Positions 44,694 through 55,760 are shown, counted from the first letter of the stretch. The stretch is 64,000 bases of DNA from Mycolicibacterium mengxianglii (GCF_015710575.1 NZ_CP065373.1:5898396-5962395), one strand, 5' to 3'. Notes: a model not told the origin generated them from the sequence alone. Numbers and translations are program-made.

Positions 44694-46187
44694 TCAGTCT
44701 GTGGCGTTCCCATGTTCTTGCCACCAGGCCAGGAGTTCGGCAACGGCCTCGTCGTGTTCGAGCGGCCCGCGTTCCATCCGCAGTTCCTTGAGGTAGCGCC
44801 ACGCCTGCCCGACCTGCGGCCCGGCGGGGATACCCAGCAGCTCCATGATCGCGTTGCCATCAAGGTCCGGCCGGACCCTAGCCAGGTCCTCCTTCGCCGC
44901 CAGCTCGGCGATCCGCTGTTCGAGGTGGTCGTAGTTGGCCTGCAGCCGCGCCGCGCGCCGCTTGTTGCGAGTGGTGCAGTCGGCACGGACCAGCTTGTGC
45001 AGCCGCGACAACAACGGGCCGGCGTCAGTGACGTACCGGCGCACCGCAGCATCGGTCCACTTGCCTGCACCTTTGGCGTCCGCATACCCGTGGAAGCGCA
45101 GGTGCAGGTACACCAGCTGGGAGACGTCATCGACCATCTGCTTGGAGTACTTCAGTGCCCGCATTCGCTTGCGGGTCATCTTCGCGCCGACCACCTCGTG
45201 GTGATGAAAGCTCACGCCGCCGTCGGGCTCATGCCGCCGAGTGCCGGGCTTGCCGATGTCATGCAGCAGCGCCGCCCACCGCAGCACCAGGTCGGGGCCG
45301 GTATCGGGATCCTCCAGATCGATTGCCTGGCGCAACACCGTCAGCGAATGCTGGTAGACGTCTTTGTGCTGGTGGTGTTCGTCGATGGCCATCTGCATCG
45401 CGCCGACCTCGGGCAGCACCTGCTCCCCCAGCCCGGTCTGTACCAGCAGATCGATCCCGGCGACCGGGTCGGCGCCCAGGATCAGCTTGTCCAGCTCCGC
45501 GGCGATGCGTTCCGGGGTGATCCGGGCCATCTGCGGCGCCATCTCCCTGATCGCCGTCAACACCCGGGGAGCCACCGAGAATTGCAACTGCGATACGAAC
45601 CGCGCCGCCCGCAGCATCCGCAGTGGGTCGTCGCCGAATGATGTCTCCGGCGCCGCCGGTGTGTCCAGCACCCGGGCGCGCAGCGCCTCGAGTCCGCCGA
45701 GGGGGTCCAGGAATTCACCCGGACCGTCGGCCGTGATGCGGACGGCCATCGCGTTGACGGTGAAATCGCGTCGCACCAGGTCGTCTTCGAGGCGGTCGCC
45801 GAAGCGCACCTCGGGATTGCGCGAGACCTGGTCGTAGGTGTCGGCCCGGAATGTGGTGATCTCCACACGGACGCCGGCACGCGCCGCGCCGATGGTGCCG
45901 AACTCGATTCCGGTGGTCCAGATGGCGTCGGCCCAGGGCCGCAGCACCTTCTGGATCTCGTCGGGACGGGCATCGGTGGTGAAATCCAGGTCATAGGCAA
46001 TGCCGGCGTCGGGGTGCGGTAGCCGGCCCAGAATGGCGTCCCGCACGGGGCCGCCGACCAGGAAAAGCTGCCGCCCGGCGGCATCGAACGCGGCGCCGAG
46101 CCCACGCAGTGCGCCCGCGTGACCGTTCAGCGTGACGGCCGCGCGGGCCAGCAGTTCGGCATCGGAGGCGACGTCAGGCACGTTCAC
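44694..46187 (-). CDS. cca: CCA tRNA nucleotidyltransferase
   Basis: Class II nucleotidyltransferase of 497 residues that adds or repairs the 3' CCA of tRNA; annotated pcnA in M. tuberculosis. Head-domain motifs: [15 protein letters not shown] (about 41-55) and DLDFTTDA with the catalytic carboxylates. [12 protein letters not shown] and [11 protein letters not shown] give the nucleotide-selection and neck regions. A C-terminal HD-type domain ([23 protein letters not shown]) is present, as in bacterial CCA enzymes with phosphohydrolase activity. It is divergent from the NUDIX gene. Confidence 0.94.
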   Translation of the reverse strand: MNVPDVASDAELLARAAVTLNGHAGALRGLGAAFDAAGRQLFLVGGPVRDAILGRLPHPDAGIAYDLDFTTDARPDEIQKVLRPWADAIWTTGIEFGTIGAARAGVRVEITTFRADTYDQVSRNPEVRFGDRLEDDLVRRDFTVNAMAVRITADGPGEFLDPLGGLEALRARVLDTPAAPETSFGDDPLRMLRAARFVSQLQFSVAPRVLTAIREMAPQMARITPERIAAELDKLILGADPVAGIDLLVQTGLGEQVLPEVGAMQMAIDEHHQHKDVYQHSLTVLRQAIDLEDPDTGPDLVLRWAALLHDIGKPGTRRHEPDGGVSFHHHEVVGAKMTRKRMRALKYSKQMVDDVSQLVYLHLRFHGYADAKGAGKWTDAAVRRYVTDAGPLLSRLHKLVRADCTTRNKRRAARLQANYDHLEQRIAELAAKEDLARVRPDLDGNAIMELLGIPAGPQVGQAWRYLKELRMERGPLEHDEAVAELLAWWQEHGNATD

Positions 46188-46260
46188 TGAGCCTAGAGGG
46201 CATCCTCGGTCCGTCTGTCACCGACCGGCGAGTGAGGTCAGAGGCTGGCCAGGTGCCAGC

Positions 46261-46266
46261 TACTAT
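46261..46266 (+). promoter_or_regulatory. -10 element for a leaderless NUDIX transcript
   Basis: TACTAT ends seven bases before GTG 46274, the spacing expected when transcription starts at the start codon itself. No convincing -35 is visible, and no ribosome binding site precedes the GTG. Confidence 0.5.
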
Positions 46267-46273
46267 CGCTTGG

Positions 46274-47056
46274 GTGTCGGACGGCGAGCAGGCCAAACCA
46301 CGACGGCGCCGCGGCCGCCGCCGTGGTCGTCGTGCCGCTGGACCACCCCAGCCCGCCGCCAACGGCGGCGCTGCCGCAGCGGCCGCCCCCGAGGCTGCGC
46401 CGCCACCATCGAGCAGCGAGACCTCCCCACCGCGACGGGCCCGTCAGCACAAGAATGCGGCCCGGCTGCGCACGGTGCACGAGACCTCGGCCGGCGGGTT
46501 GGTGATCGACGGTCTCGACGGTCCCCTGGAGCAACAGGTCGCTGCGCTGATCGGGCGCATCGACCGGCGTGGGCGCATGCTCTGGTCGCTGCCCAAAGGA
46601 CATATCGAACAAGGTGAAACCGCCGAGCAGACGGCAATCCGCGAGGTCGCCGAGGAGACCGGTATCGAGGGCAAGGTCCTGGCCGCCCTCGGCAGCATCG
46701 ACTACTGGTTCGTCACCGAGGGCCGACGGGTCCACAAAACGGTGCACCACTATTTGATGCGGTTCGCCGGTGGCGAGCTCTCCGACGAGGACGTCGAGGT
46801 CACCGAGGTGGCGTGGGTGCCGCTCGGCGAGTTGCCCAAGCGGCTCGCCTACGCCGACGAGCGCAAGCTGGCCGAAGTGGCCGGCGAGCTCATCCGCAAG
46901 CTGCAGGCCGACGGACCCAACGCGCTGCCCCCGCTGCCGCGAAGCACGCCCCGGCGCCGGCCGCAGACCCATTCACGCACCCGACGGCGGGGTCCTGCCC
47001 GGGGAACCGACGAATCCGCATCCGGCCGGTCCAACGGTTGCGGACCGGGCACTTGA
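46274..47056 (+). CDS. mutT4: NUDIX hydrolase, MutT4-type (Rv3908 homologue)
   Basis: NUDIX hydrolase of 260 residues. The N-terminus from GTG 46274 is very basic ([19 protein letters not shown]), followed by an Ala/Pro-rich linker. The NUDIX box is [23 protein letters not shown] (G-x5-E-x7-REVxEExG), and the C-terminus is again basic. Proposed to hydrolyse nucleoside diphosphate derivatives; the substrate is uncertain. It is the first gene of a five-gene run ending with the SigM anti-sigma homologue. Confidence 0.88.
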   Translation: MSDGEQAKPRRRRGRRRGRRAAGPPQPAANGGAAAAAAPEAAPPPSSSETSPPRRARQHKNAARLRTVHETSAGGLVIDGLDGPLEQQVAALIGRIDRRGRMLWSLPKGHIEQGETAEQTAIREVAEETGIEGKVLAALGSIDYWFVTEGRRVHKTVHHYLMRFAGGELSDEDVEVTEVAWVPLGELPKRLAYADERKLAEVAGELIRKLQADGPNALPPLPRSTPRRRPQTHSRTRRRGPARGTDESASGRSNGCGPGT

Positions 47057-49428
47057 CCGGCTGGCGCCGCCGGCTGACCACGGTTAGGGCGACCGGGTCG
47101 TCGAAGGCGCCCCGCATCCTGCTGATCCTGACCCTGCTGGCCATGTTCGCCCTACCCACCGCGCTGCCCCAGGCTGCCGCCGGTGAGCCGGGCGCGGTGC
47201 CGTTTCTGGTGATCCGCATCGACCGGGTCACCCCCGAGACGGTCACCACCGCCAGCGATCCGAACGTCACCGTGACCGGAACGGTGACCAATGTCGGGGA
47301 CCGTGCGGTCCGCGACGTCGTCGCCCGCCTCGAACGTGCCCCGGCCGTCGAGAACTCCGCGCAGCTGCGCACCGATCTCGGCGGGACCAACGAACAGTTC
47401 AGCCCGGTCGCGGAATTCGTCGACATCGCCGGGGAATTGCAGCGCGGCCAACAAGCACCCTTCAGGCTGTCCTACCCCCTACGCTCGGGCACGCCGCCGT
47501 CGTTGGCCATCAACGCGCCCGGGGTGTACCCACTGCTGGTCAACGTCAACGGCACCCCCGACTACGGGGATCCGGCCCGACTCGATGACGCCCGGTTCCT
47601 GTTGCCCGTGCTCGGGTTGCCCCCAGCGGCCGACGGTGCCGACAACCTCGACGATTCATCCGGAGCTGATGTCGGCGACGTCGTGGCACCCGACACCTCG
47701 CGGCCCGTACCGGTGACCATGTTGTGGCCACTGGCCGACCGGCCCCAGCTGGCGCCAGGGGTGCCCGGCGGCACCACCCCGGCCCGGCTGAGCGACGATT
47801 CGTTGGCGGCTTCGCTGGCCCCCGGCGGCCGGCTCGACACTCTGCTGGCAGCCGTGGAGTTCGCGACCGGCCCGACCGTCGACCCAGGTGGCGAGGTCGG
47901 CCGGGCCCTGTGCCTGGCCGTCGATCCCGACCTGCTGGTCACCGTGAACGCGATGACCGCCGGCTACGTCGTGACCGGCGGGGCCGCCTCGCTGGCAGCG
48001 CCCGGGCAACCCGGTACCGGGCAGGCGGCTGCGACGGCCTGGCTGGATCGGCTGCGCGACCTGGCGCGCCGGATGTGCGTGACCGCCACGCCCTACGCGC
48101 AGGCCGACCTGGACGCCGTTGGCCGGGTCGGCGACCGCAATCTCGGGGTGTTCGCCACCGACACCGTCTTCGACCTGGTGGACCAGCTCCTCGGGGTCAC
48201 CTCCACCCGCGGTGTCGCGCTCGTCGGGGACAGCCCGCTGACCAGCCGCGCCGTCGACCTGCTCAATGCCGACGGCCCGACCGTCGCGATCGCTGCCGCG
48301 GACGGCTTCGCCCAGGACGTGAACACCGGCGAATCGGACACCGCCGACCTCACGCCGCGCCGGCTGTCTGCCCAGGTGGTGGCGGCGCCCTTCGATCCGA
48401 CGGTCGGGGCCGCGCTGGCCGGCGTGGGAGACAACCCGGCCGCGCCGGCGTATCTGGACGCCTCCCTGGCCGTACCGCTGGACCACGAATCGGCGGTTTC
48501 CCGTCGCCAGGACGCGCTGGCCGCCATGGTGTGGCGTGGTCTGCATCCGGAGACCGAACCGCGCGGGCAGATCCTGATGCCGCCGTTGACGTGGGACCTG
48601 GCAGCCGGTGACGCCCAGGCGATCCTGACCACGCTGGCGACGACCATCCGCTCCGGTCTGGCCGAGCCCAAGCCGCTGCCCGAGGTGCTGGCCCAGGCCG
48701 TCGCCCAACCCGGCCCCCCGCAGCCGGTGTCGGATGCCGCGAACAACAATGAGCGGGGACGTATCGACGACGGTGTCGTCAGCCAGATATCGGGGCAGCT
48801 GAGCCGGGTGTGGGGGCTGACCGCGGCGCTGACCACCAACCCGCAGACAGGACTGACCGGAAATGCCTACACCGCGCCGCTGCGCGAGGACATGCTGCGC
48901 GCGTTGAGTGAGTCCGAGCCGCAGCAGGCGCGCAACGACCTGGCCCGGCAGCGGCTGAACACCGTCGGCGCCACCATCGAGGACCTGTTCGGCGCGGTCA
49001 CGATCGTCAACCCGGGCGGCGGTTACACCCTGGCCACCGAGCACAGCCCGCTGCCGCTGGCCCTGCGCAACGACCTGGCGGTGCCGATCCGGGTACGGCT
49101 GAACCTCGACGTTCCGCCCGGGATGACGGTGGAGGACATCGGGGAGCAGGAACTCCCGCCGGGCTACCTGCCGCTACGGGTGCCCATCGAGGTGCACTTC
49201 ACCCAGCGCGTCGCCGTCGACGTCTCGCTGCAGACACCCGACGGGCTGGCCCTCGGCGAACCGGTTCGGCTGTCAGTCAATTCGAATGCCTACGGCAAGG
49301 TGTTGTTCTTCATCACGTTGGCCGCCGGTGCGGTGCTGGCGCTCCTGACCGGACGACGCCTGTGGCACCGGTTCCGCGGCCAGCCCGACCGGGCCGACCT
49401 CGATCGACCCGAACCCGGCCGGCCATGA
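47053..49428 (+). CDS. DUF6049 membrane-anchored protein (Rv3909 homologue)
   Basis: Protein of 791 residues with an N-terminal hydrophobic signal or anchor ([23 protein letters not shown]), a large exported part beginning with an immunoglobulin-like segment ([23 protein letters not shown]), and a C-terminal span [18 protein letters not shown] followed by a basic tail. The start is taken as TTG 47053, which overlaps the NUDIX stop (TTGA); the frame is open further upstream inside the NUDIX gene. It is coupled to murJ by ATGA, so an envelope role with MurJ is likely. Molecular function unknown. Confidence 0.82.
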   Translation: MTGWRRRLTTVRATGSSKAPRILLILTLLAMFALPTALPQAAAGEPGAVPFLVIRIDRVTPETVTTASDPNVTVTGTVTNVGDRAVRDVVARLERAPAVENSAQLRTDLGGTNEQFSPVAEFVDIAGELQRGQQAPFRLSYPLRSGTPPSLAINAPGVYPLLVNVNGTPDYGDPARLDDARFLLPVLGLPPAADGADNLDDSSGADVGDVVAPDTSRPVPVTMLWPLADRPQLAPGVPGGTTPARLSDDSLAASLAPGGRLDTLLAAVEFATGPTVDPGGEVGRALCLAVDPDLLVTVNAMTAGYVVTGGAASLAAPGQPGTGQAAATAWLDRLRDLARRMCVTATPYAQADLDAVGRVGDRNLGVFATDTVFDLVDQLLGVTSTRGVALVGDSPLTSRAVDLLNADGPTVAIAAADGFAQDVNTGESDTADLTPRRLSAQVVAAPFDPTVGAALAGVGDNPAAPAYLDASLAVPLDHESAVSRRQDALAAMVWRGLHPETEPRGQILMPPLTWDLAAGDAQAILTTLATTIRSGLAEPKPLPEVLAQAVAQPGPPQPVSDAANNNERGRIDDGVVSQISGQLSRVWGLTAALTTNPQTGLTGNAYTAPLREDMLRALSESEPQQARNDLARQRLNTVGATIEDLFGAVTIVNPGGGYTLATEHSPLPLALRNDLAVPIRVRLNLDVPPGMTVEDIGEQELPPGYLPLRVPIEVHFTQRVAVDVSLQTPDGLALGEPVRLSVNSNAYGKVLFFITLAAGAVLALLTGRRLWHRFRGQPDRADLDRPEPGRP

Positions 49429-52400
49429 GTACCGCAGGTCCGCAGCTGCCCGGCACCCCGCCGCGGAGGCAGTCCGTCCCGCCGCAAGAGCGCCGCCGGC
49501 CCGGTTCGGCGGAGCCGTCCGCCCCTCCCGGTCGCGCGGCACACCCACCCAAGACCACCCGGCGGCAAGCGGTCTGGGTACGGCCCGGCCCGCGGACCAA
49601 GGCGGTGCGTGCCGAGCTGAGTGATTCGGCGGTGGTATCCCGGTCCTGGGGAATGGCGTTCGCCACGTTGATCAGCCGCCTCACCGGCTTCACCCGCATC
49701 GTGCTGCTCGCCGCCATCCTCGGCGCGGCGCTGTCGAGCACGTTCACCGTGGCCAACCAGCTGCCGAACCTGATCGCCGCACTGGTCCTGGAAGCAACCT
49801 TCACCGCCATCTTCATACCGGTGTTGACCCGTGCCGAACGCGACGACCCCGACGGCGGAACAGCTTTCGTGCGTCGGCTGGTGACATTGGCGACGACGTT
49901 GCTGCTGGTGACCACCGTCCTGGCGGTGCTGGGTGCCCCGCTGCTGGTGCGGCTGATGCTCGGCGACGACCCGCAGGTGAACGAACCGCTGACCACCGCG
50001 TTCGCGTATCTGCTTCTGCCGCAGGTGATCTTCTACGGGCTGTCCTCGGTGTTCATGGCAATCCTGAACACCCGCAACGTATTCGCGGCACCGGCTTGGG
50101 CGCCCGTGGTCAACAACGTGGTGGCCATCATCACCCTCGGCGTGTACATGCTGGTGCCGGGTGAGTTGTCGATCGACCCGGTCCAGATGGGCAACGCGAA
50201 ACTCCTGGTGCTGGGTATCGGCACCACGTTGGGGGTCGTCGCCCAAACCGGCGTGCTGTTCCTGGCGATCCGCACGGAGAAGATCAGTCTGCGCCCACTG
50301 TGGGGCATCGACGACCGCCTCAAGAAGTTCGGCACCATGGCCCTGGCGATGGTGCTCTACGTGCTGGTCAGCCAGTTCGGGCTGGTGGTCGGCAACCAGA
50401 TCGCCAGCGGCGCGGCCGCCTCGGGACCGGCGATCTACAACTACACCTGGTTGGTGCTGATGCTGCCGTTCGGCATCATCGGAGTCACCGTGCTCACCGT
50501 GGTGATGCCGCGGCTGTCCCGCAACGCGGCCGCGGACGACACCCCTGCCGTGCTGGCCGACCTGGCACTGGCCACCCGGCTGACCATGGTCACCCTGATC
50601 CCGATCGTGGCGTTCATGACCGTGGCGGGCACCGCGATCGGCAGCGCGCTCTTCGCTTACGGCAACTTCGGTGAGGTCGACGCGAACTATCTCGGACTGT
50701 CGATCGCGATGTCGGCGTTCGCCCTGATCCCGTACGCGCTGGTGCTGCTGCAGCTGCGGGTGTTCTACGCCCGGGAGCAGCCGTGGACGCCGATCGGAGT
50801 GATCGTGGTGATCACCGCGGTCAAGATCGCCGCCTCGGTGGCGGCGCCCCATCTGACCGACGATCCGGAGATGGTCGCCGGATACCTTGGGCTGGCCAAC
50901 GGGCTGGGCTTCCTCGCCGGCGCGGTGGTGGGTTCGGTGCTGCTGCGGCGCACCCTGCTGCCCCGTGGCGGCCGGCTGCTGCAACTGTCCGTCATCCGGA
51001 CAATTCTGGTGACCACCGCGGCGTCGCTGCTGGCCGCCTTGATCGGCAACGTCGTCGATCATCTCCTGGGACTGGAATCTCTGACCACGAACCTCGGCGG
51101 GGCCGGGTCACTGCTGCGGGTTGTGGTGCTCGGCGTGGTCATGCTGCCGATCGTGGCGGCGGTGCTGCTCGCGGCGAAGGTGCCCGAAGCGGTATCGGTA
51201 TCGGCTGCGGTCCGCCGTCGGCTGGGCCGCGGACCTGCGGCCCCGGTACCTGCCGCCACGCGCGGCGACTCCGCGTCGGCGGCCGCACCGGTCCCGTACC
51301 CTGAGCACAGGACTCTGCCGGGTACGGGAGGTCGGCCGGGCCGGACGACCACTGGGCACAGGCCTCCGGCACCGAGCGCCGGGGGGACGGGGAAAGGACC
51401 GATGGTGAGTGACGAGACCTCGGGCAGCCCCGATACCGGGACGCCGACGACGAAACTGCCGCGACAGTCGGCCGACGACTTCAAGCCCGATTTCAAACCC
51501 GATTTCGAGGCCGGGTCCTATGAGCCGGACCTCGACGCCGACTTCGAGCACGAGCTGGACCACGATTACGGCAAGCCCGACTCCGGGCCGCTCGAGACCG
51601 CCGATGAACCGTTGGGCACCGTAGCTCCTGCGGTTCCGCCGACCCGTCCGAATGCCGATTTCGCCGGTGATCCCACCCGCGAGCCCATCACCATCGCGGC
51701 GCCGCAGGAACCCGCCCTCGACAACGCCGCGCCCGAGGATGACGTCCACCTGATTCCGGGAGCGAGCATCGGCAACGGCCGCTACCGGCTGCTGGTCTTC
51801 CACGGCGGTCCCCCCCACCTGCAGTTCTGGCAGGCGCTGGACACCGCGCTGGACCGCCAGGTGGCGCTCACTTTCGTCGACCCCGAGGGCACCCTGCCCG
51901 ACGCGGAGCTGCAGGCGATCCTCACCCGCACACTCAAGCTCAGCCACTTCGAACTGCCCGGCATCGCGCGTGTTCTCGATGTGGCCAACACCGGCGCCGG
52001 CGGGCTGGTGGTGTCCGAATGGATCCGCGGCGGCTCGCTGCCGGAAGTCGCCGACACCGCCCCCTCCCCCATCGGTGGTGCACGCGCCATCCAGTCACTG
52101 GCCGCCGCCGCCGATGCCGCTCACCACGCCGGAGTCGCGCTGTCGATCGACCATCCCAGCCGGGTCCGGGTGAGCATCGAAGGTGATGTCGCCCTGGCAT
52201 TCCCGGCGACGTTGGAAGACGCCACTCCCGAAGACGACATCCGCGGTATCGGGGCGGCGCTGTACGCGCTGCTGGTCAATCGGTGGCCGCTGCCCGAGAG
52301 CGGCACCCCCAGCGGGTTGGCTCCCGCCGAGCTCGATTCCGCGGGCAACCCCGTCGAACCGCGCTCCCTCGACCGGGACATCCCATTCCAGATTTCCGCC

Positions 52401-53222
52401 GCCGCCGCCCGCTCCGTTCAGCCGGGTGGTGGAATTCGCACGGCGCCAACGCTTTTGAATTTGCTGCAGCAGGCGACCGCCGAAGCCGACCGCACCGACC
52501 TGCTGGACCCGGTGACGCCGGAGCCACCCGCGCCCGGGTCGACAGCTCCCGCATCCACCACCGACGAACCCGACCCCGACGGCAAACGCCGACGCGCTGT
52601 GTTGATCGGTCTCGGCGCGGCCGCCGTGGTGATCGTCGTCGCCCTCATCGTGCTGGCCACCGTGCTGAGCCGGATCTTCGGCGACGTCGGCGGCCCCAGT
52701 ATCGGCGAGCAACTCGGCCTGAACCCGCCGTCGGAGCAGACGTCCACCGAGGCGAGCCCGACCACACCCGGCAACACGGTGAAGCCCGTCAGCGCCACCG
52801 TGTTCTCCCCCGCAGGTGAGGCCGACAATCCAGACCTGGCCCCGTTGGCCATCGACGGGAACCGGTCGACGGTATGGCCCACCGACACGTACTCCGACTC
52901 CGATCCGTTCCCCAACTTCAAGAACGGGGTCGGCCTGATGCTGCAACTGCCCTCCCCCACCAAGGTCGCCTCGGTGTCCCTGGGGGTCGGCAGCACCGGC
53001 ACCCAGATACAGATCAGGTCGTCGTCGACACCGAATCCGTCCAGCCTGGACGCCACCACCGCTTTGACCCAGCCGCAGACCATGCGCACCGGTGACAACA
53101 CCATCGACGTGAATGCCGATGCGCCGACGTCGAACCTGCTGGTGTGGATCTCCAAGATGGGCAGCACCGGCGGCGAGAGCCGCGTCGACATCAACGAGAT
53201 CACCGTCAAGGCGGCGTCCTGA
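49425..53222 (+). CDS. murJ: Lipid II flippase MurJ with pseudokinase and extracellular domain
   Basis: Mycobacterial MviN/MurJ of 1265 residues. A Pro/Arg-rich N-terminus precedes about 14 spans (residues 70-590) that flip lipid II. An acidic linker follows, then an intracellular pseudokinase domain (about 780-1010, from IPGASIGNGRYRLLVFHGG; the Lys and Asp positions of active kinases are degraded). A single span (AVLIGLGAAAVVIVVALIVLATVL) and an extracellular beta-rich domain end the protein. In M. tuberculosis the pseudokinase is phosphorylated by PknB and recruits FhaA. ATG 49425 overlaps the upstream stop. Confidence 0.94.
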   Translation: MSTAGPQLPGTPPRRQSVPPQERRRPGSAEPSAPPGRAAHPPKTTRRQAVWVRPGPRTKAVRAELSDSAVVSRSWGMAFATLISRLTGFTRIVLLAAILGAALSSTFTVANQLPNLIAALVLEATFTAIFIPVLTRAERDDPDGGTAFVRRLVTLATTLLLVTTVLAVLGAPLLVRLMLGDDPQVNEPLTTAFAYLLLPQVIFYGLSSVFMAILNTRNVFAAPAWAPVVNNVVAIITLGVYMLVPGELSIDPVQMGNAKLLVLGIGTTLGVVAQTGVLFLAIRTEKISLRPLWGIDDRLKKFGTMALAMVLYVLVSQFGLVVGNQIASGAAASGPAIYNYTWLVLMLPFGIIGVTVLTVVMPRLSRNAAADDTPAVLADLALATRLTMVTLIPIVAFMTVAGTAIGSALFAYGNFGEVDANYLGLSIAMSAFALIPYALVLLQLRVFYAREQPWTPIGVIVVITAVKIAASVAAPHLTDDPEMVAGYLGLANGLGFLAGAVVGSVLLRRTLLPRGGRLLQLSVIRTILVTTAASLLAALIGNVVDHLLGLESLTTNLGGAGSLLRVVVLGVVMLPIVAAVLLAAKVPEAVSVSAAVRRRLGRGPAAPVPAATRGDSASAAAPVPYPEHRTLPGTGGRPGRTTTGHRPPAPSAGGTGKGPMVSDETSGSPDTGTPTTKLPRQSADDFKPDFKPDFEAGSYEPDLDADFEHELDHDYGKPDSGPLETADEPLGTVAPAVPPTRPNADFAGDPTREPITIAAPQEPALDNAAPEDDVHLIPGASIGNGRYRLLVFHGGPPHLQFWQALDTALDRQVALTFVDPEGTLPDAELQAILTRTLKLSHFELPGIARVLDVANTGAGGLVVSEWIRGGSLPEVADTAPSPIGGARAIQSLAAAADAAHHAGVALSIDHPSRVRVSIEGDVALAFPATLEDATPEDDIRGIGAALYALLVNRWPLPESGTPSGLAPAELDSAGNPVEPRSLDRDIPFQISAAAARSVQPGGGIRTAPTLLNLLQQATAEADRTDLLDPVTPEPPAPGSTAPASTTDEPDPDGKRRRAVLIGLGAAAVVIVVALIVLATVLSRIFGDVGGPSIGEQLGLNPPSEQTSTEASPTTPGNTVKPVSATVFSPAGEADNPDLAPLAIDGNRSTVWPTDTYSDSDPFPNFKNGVGLMLQLPSPTKVASVSLGVGSTGTQIQIRSSSTPNPSSLDATTALTQPQTMRTGDNTIDVNADAPTSNLLVWISKMGSTGGESRVDINEITVKAAS

Positions 53223-53291
53223 GGCCCAGCTGTCCACAGCTGACGCCCGGCTGAAGTGCCGGGGCCGGGCCCGGAACCTACTGTCCGGACC

Positions 53292-53843
53292 GTGCTCAGC
53301 TCCATCGCCGGGACCCGCAGCGACACCGAACTCCTCGCCGCGCACGTAGCCGGGGATCGGTACGCGTTCGAGGAACTCTTCCGCCGCTACAGTCCGCAAC
53401 TGCACCGGGTCGCGGGTCGGCGCTTACGCAGTCCGGAGGACGCCGCCGACGCCGTCCAGGAGGCGATGCTCGCCGCCCACCGCAGCGCACCGGAGTTCCG
53501 TGCACATTCGACGGTCAGCACCTGGCTGCACCGGATCGTGCTGAACAAGTGCATCGACCAGCTACGCCGCCCGCAGGAACTGCCGCAGGTCCTGGCCGAC
53601 CGCGACGTCGGGCCGGCCACCGACGCCACCGCCGGGGTCGAGACGACGATCGTGGTGCACCGGGCCCTGGCAGCGCTGTCAGCCGACCAGCGGGCCGCTG
53701 TGGTGGCAGTGGACCTGCAGGGGTATTCGGTGGCTGAGACCGCCCACCTGCTCGGGATCGCCGAGGGCACGGTCAAGAGCCGCTGCTCCCGGGGCCGGGC
53801 ACGGCTGGCGGTGTTATTGGTCCCCGAGGCCCGCGTGGCCTGA
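53292..53843 (+). CDS. sigM: ECF sigma factor SigM
   Basis: Extracytoplasmic-function sigma factor of 183 residues from GTG 53292. Region 2 is DRYAFEELFRRYSPQLHRVA through AADAVQEAMLAAHR; region 4 is GYSVAETAHLLGIAEGTVKSRCSRGRARLA. In mycobacteria SigM controls secreted and surface products such as ESX-related genes in late growth. It lies 69 bases after murJ, and an inverted repeat CAGCTGT-CC-ACAGCTG (53227-53242) lies in this gap. No clear SigM-type autoregulated promoter was found. Confidence 0.9.
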   Translation: MLSSIAGTRSDTELLAAHVAGDRYAFEELFRRYSPQLHRVAGRRLRSPEDAADAVQEAMLAAHRSAPEFRAHSTVSTWLHRIVLNKCIDQLRRPQELPQVLADRDVGPATDATAGVETTIVVHRALAALSADQRAAVVAVDLQGYSVAETAHLLGIAEGTVKSRCSRGRARLAVLLVPEARVA

Positions 53844-53860
53844 CAGACCGACGCGCCCTG

Positions 53861-54349
53861 ATGGCGGAGACTGGCGATGTGCAACGTCCCGCCCACAGCG
53901 TGACCCCGCGGCTAGGCGGCATGCGCCTGGCCGGTGCGGTCGCCGGGGTCGCGGCGGTCGCCGTCGCGGCCGGGGTGGGGTTACCGGCGCTGGCCGACCA
54001 GGCGGCCCCGGCAGCGCACACCATCGTCACCGCGCGGTCGCTGACGGTCACCATTCCCGTTGCAGCCATACCGCTGTCCGATACCGAGCTGAAGGCCCTG
54101 CTGGACGATCCGGCGGATCTGGGGCCCCTGCACAACCGGGCGCGCCGGGCGTCCTGCCTGGCCGGTCTCGGCTATCCGGCCGGCACCGCTGTCCTGGGTG
54201 CCCGCACCGTGGCGATCAACCGCCGGCCCGCCCTGGTACTGCTGTTGCCAGGCGATGTCCCCGGCGCGGTGAACGTGCTGGCAGTGGATCCGCGCTGCAA
54301 CGCGGCCGATACCGGCCTGGTGGTTGCGACCACCATCACCCGGCCGTGA
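53861..54349 (+). CDS. rsmA: RsmA (anti-SigM) homologue lacking the cytoplasmic anti-sigma domain
   Basis: Protein of 162 residues: about 20 polar residues, one hydrophobic span (LAGAVAGVAAVAVAAGVGLPALA) and an extracytoplasmic part whose C-terminus (ASCLAGLGYPAGTAVLGARTV; DPRCNAADTGLVVATT) matches the C-terminal half of Rv3912. The M. tuberculosis protein is about 254 residues, with roughly 100 more on the cytoplasmic side, where SigM would be bound. That part is missing here: the sigM stop is only 17 bases upstream, so there is no room for it. It may be a decayed or altered anti-sigma factor. Confidence 0.75.
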   Translation: MAETGDVQRPAHSVTPRLGGMRLAGAVAGVAAVAVAAGVGLPALADQAAPAAHTIVTARSLTVTIPVAAIPLSDTELKALLDDPADLGPLHNRARRASCLAGLGYPAGTAVLGARTVAINRRPALVLLLPGDVPGAVNVLAVDPRCNAADTGLVVATTITRP

Positions 54350-54356
54350 CGCGGGC

Positions 54357-54383
54357 GGGAACAGCCCCGCCTACCCTGGTGTT
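54357..54383 (+). promoter_or_regulatory. trxB: SigH-type promoter for trxB-trxA
   Basis: GGGAAC (54357-54362) and GTT (54381-54383) with 18 bases between GGAAC and GTT match the mycobacterial SigH consensus (GGGAAYA-N16-17-cGTT). The thioredoxin operon is a known SigH target in M. tuberculosis under oxidative and heat stress. The -35 overlaps a small GGCGGG/CCCGCC hairpin (54356-54371). Confidence 0.7.
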
Positions 54384-54431
54384 ACTAGACCTGCGACGAT
54401 CGCATCGCCGATCACGTAAAGAAAGGCCCGC

Positions 54432-55421
54432 ATGACTGACACTTCGTCCATCCATGACGTCCTCGTCATCGGATCCGGCCCCGCCGGATACACCGCGGCC
54501 ATCTATACCGCCCGCGCCAACCTGGCCCCCGTCGTCTTCGAGGGGACGTCCTTCGGCGGCGCGCTGATGACGACCACCGAGGTGGAGAACTTCCCCGGAT
54601 TCAAAGAAGGCATCACCGGTCCCGAGTTGATGGACGAGATGCGCGAGCAGGCGCTGCGCTTCGGCGCCGACCTGCAGATGGAAGACATCGAAGCCGTTGA
54701 CCTGGCCGGTCCCGTGAAGACGGTGACCACCGCCGGCGGTGAGGTCTACCGCGCCCGCGCGGTGATCCTGGCGATGGGTGCCGCAGCCCGCTACCTGGGT
54801 GTTCCCGGGGAGCAGGAGCTGCTGGGTCGCGGCGTCAGCGCCTGCGCCACCTGTGACGGCTTCTTCTTCAAGGACCAGGACATCGCCGTGATCGGCGGCG
54901 GTGACTCGGCAATGGAGGAAGCCACCTTCCTGACCAAGTTCGCGCGCACTGTGACCATCGTGCACCGCCGCGACGAATTCCGCGCCTCCCGGATCATGCT
55001 GGACCGGGCCCGCGCCAACGACAAAATCTCCTTCCTCACCAACACCGCGGTGGTGGCTGTGGAGGGCGAGGGCACTGTGAGCGGTCTGCGGGTGCGCAAC
55101 ACCGAAACCGGCGAGGAGTCCACCCTGGCGGTGACGGGTGTGTTCGTCGCGATCGGCCACGACCCCCGTTCGGCCCTGGTGCGCGGCGCTGTCGACCTCG
55201 ACCCTGAGGGGTACGTACAGGTCAAGGGCCGTACCACTGCCACGTCGGTGGACGGCGTGTTCGCCGCCGGCGACCTGGTCGACCACACCTACCGGCAGGC
55301 CATCACCGCCGCCGGAATGGGCTGTTCGGCAGCCATCGACGCTGAGCGCTGGCTGGCCGACCAGGAGACGTCCGTTGTTTCCGACACTTCCGACACCGAT
55401 TTGATTGGAGCCCCCCGATGA
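54432..55421 (+). CDS. trxB: Thioredoxin reductase
   Basis: FAD/NADPH enzyme of 329 residues that reduces thioredoxin. FAD motif [16 protein letters not shown] (about 16-31), redox-active CATCDG (about 140-145), NADPH motif [10 protein letters not shown], and the C-terminal FAD motif [15 protein letters not shown] lies upstream of ATG 54432. The stop overlaps the start of trxA (ATGA), forming a coupled two-gene operon. Confidence 0.97.
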   Translation: MTDTSSIHDVLVIGSGPAGYTAAIYTARANLAPVVFEGTSFGGALMTTTEVENFPGFKEGITGPELMDEMREQALRFGADLQMEDIEAVDLAGPVKTVTTAGGEVYRARAVILAMGAAARYLGVPGEQELLGRGVSACATCDGFFFKDQDIAVIGGGDSAMEEATFLTKFARTVTIVHRRDEFRASRIMLDRARANDKISFLTNTAVVAVEGEGTVSGLRVRNTETGEESTLAVTGVFVAIGHDPRSALVRGAVDLDPEGYVQVKGRTTATSVDGVFAAGDLVDHTYRQAITAAGMGCSAAIDAERWLADQETSVVSDTSDTDLIGAPR

Positions 55422-55759
55422 GCACCACCGAGAACAGCGCGACCGTCACCGTTTCCGACGACTCGTTCTCCCAGGACGTCCTGAACAGCAGCACCCCGGT
55501 GCTGGTCGACTTCTGGGCCACCTGGTGTGGTCCGTGCAAGATGGTTGCCCCGGTGCTCGAGGAGATTGCCAGCGAGAAGTCGGGTCAGCTCACCGTCGCC
55601 AAGCTCGACGTGGACGCCAACCCCGAGACCGCCAGGGACTTCCAGGTCGTCTCCATTCCGACGATGATTCTGTTCCAGAACGGCCAGCCGGTGAAGCGGA
55701 TTGTCGGCGCCAAGGGCAAAGCCGCACTGCTTCGCGAACTCGGCGACGTCGTCTCCTGA
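55418..55759 (+). CDS. trxA: Thioredoxin
   Basis: Thioredoxin of 113 residues (called trxC in M. tuberculosis). Active site WCGPCK around residues 35-40, cis-Pro loop [10 protein letters not shown], and C-terminal [17 protein letters not shown] 55418 overlaps the trxB stop. It serves as general protein disulfide reductant together with TrxB in organisms that lack glutathione. Confidence 0.97.
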   Translation: MSTTENSATVTVSDDSFSQDVLNSSTPVLVDFWATWCGPCKMVAPVLEEIASEKSGQLTVAKLDVDANPETARDFQVVSIPTMILFQNGQPVKRIVGAKGKAALLRELGDVVS

Positions 55760-55760
55760 C

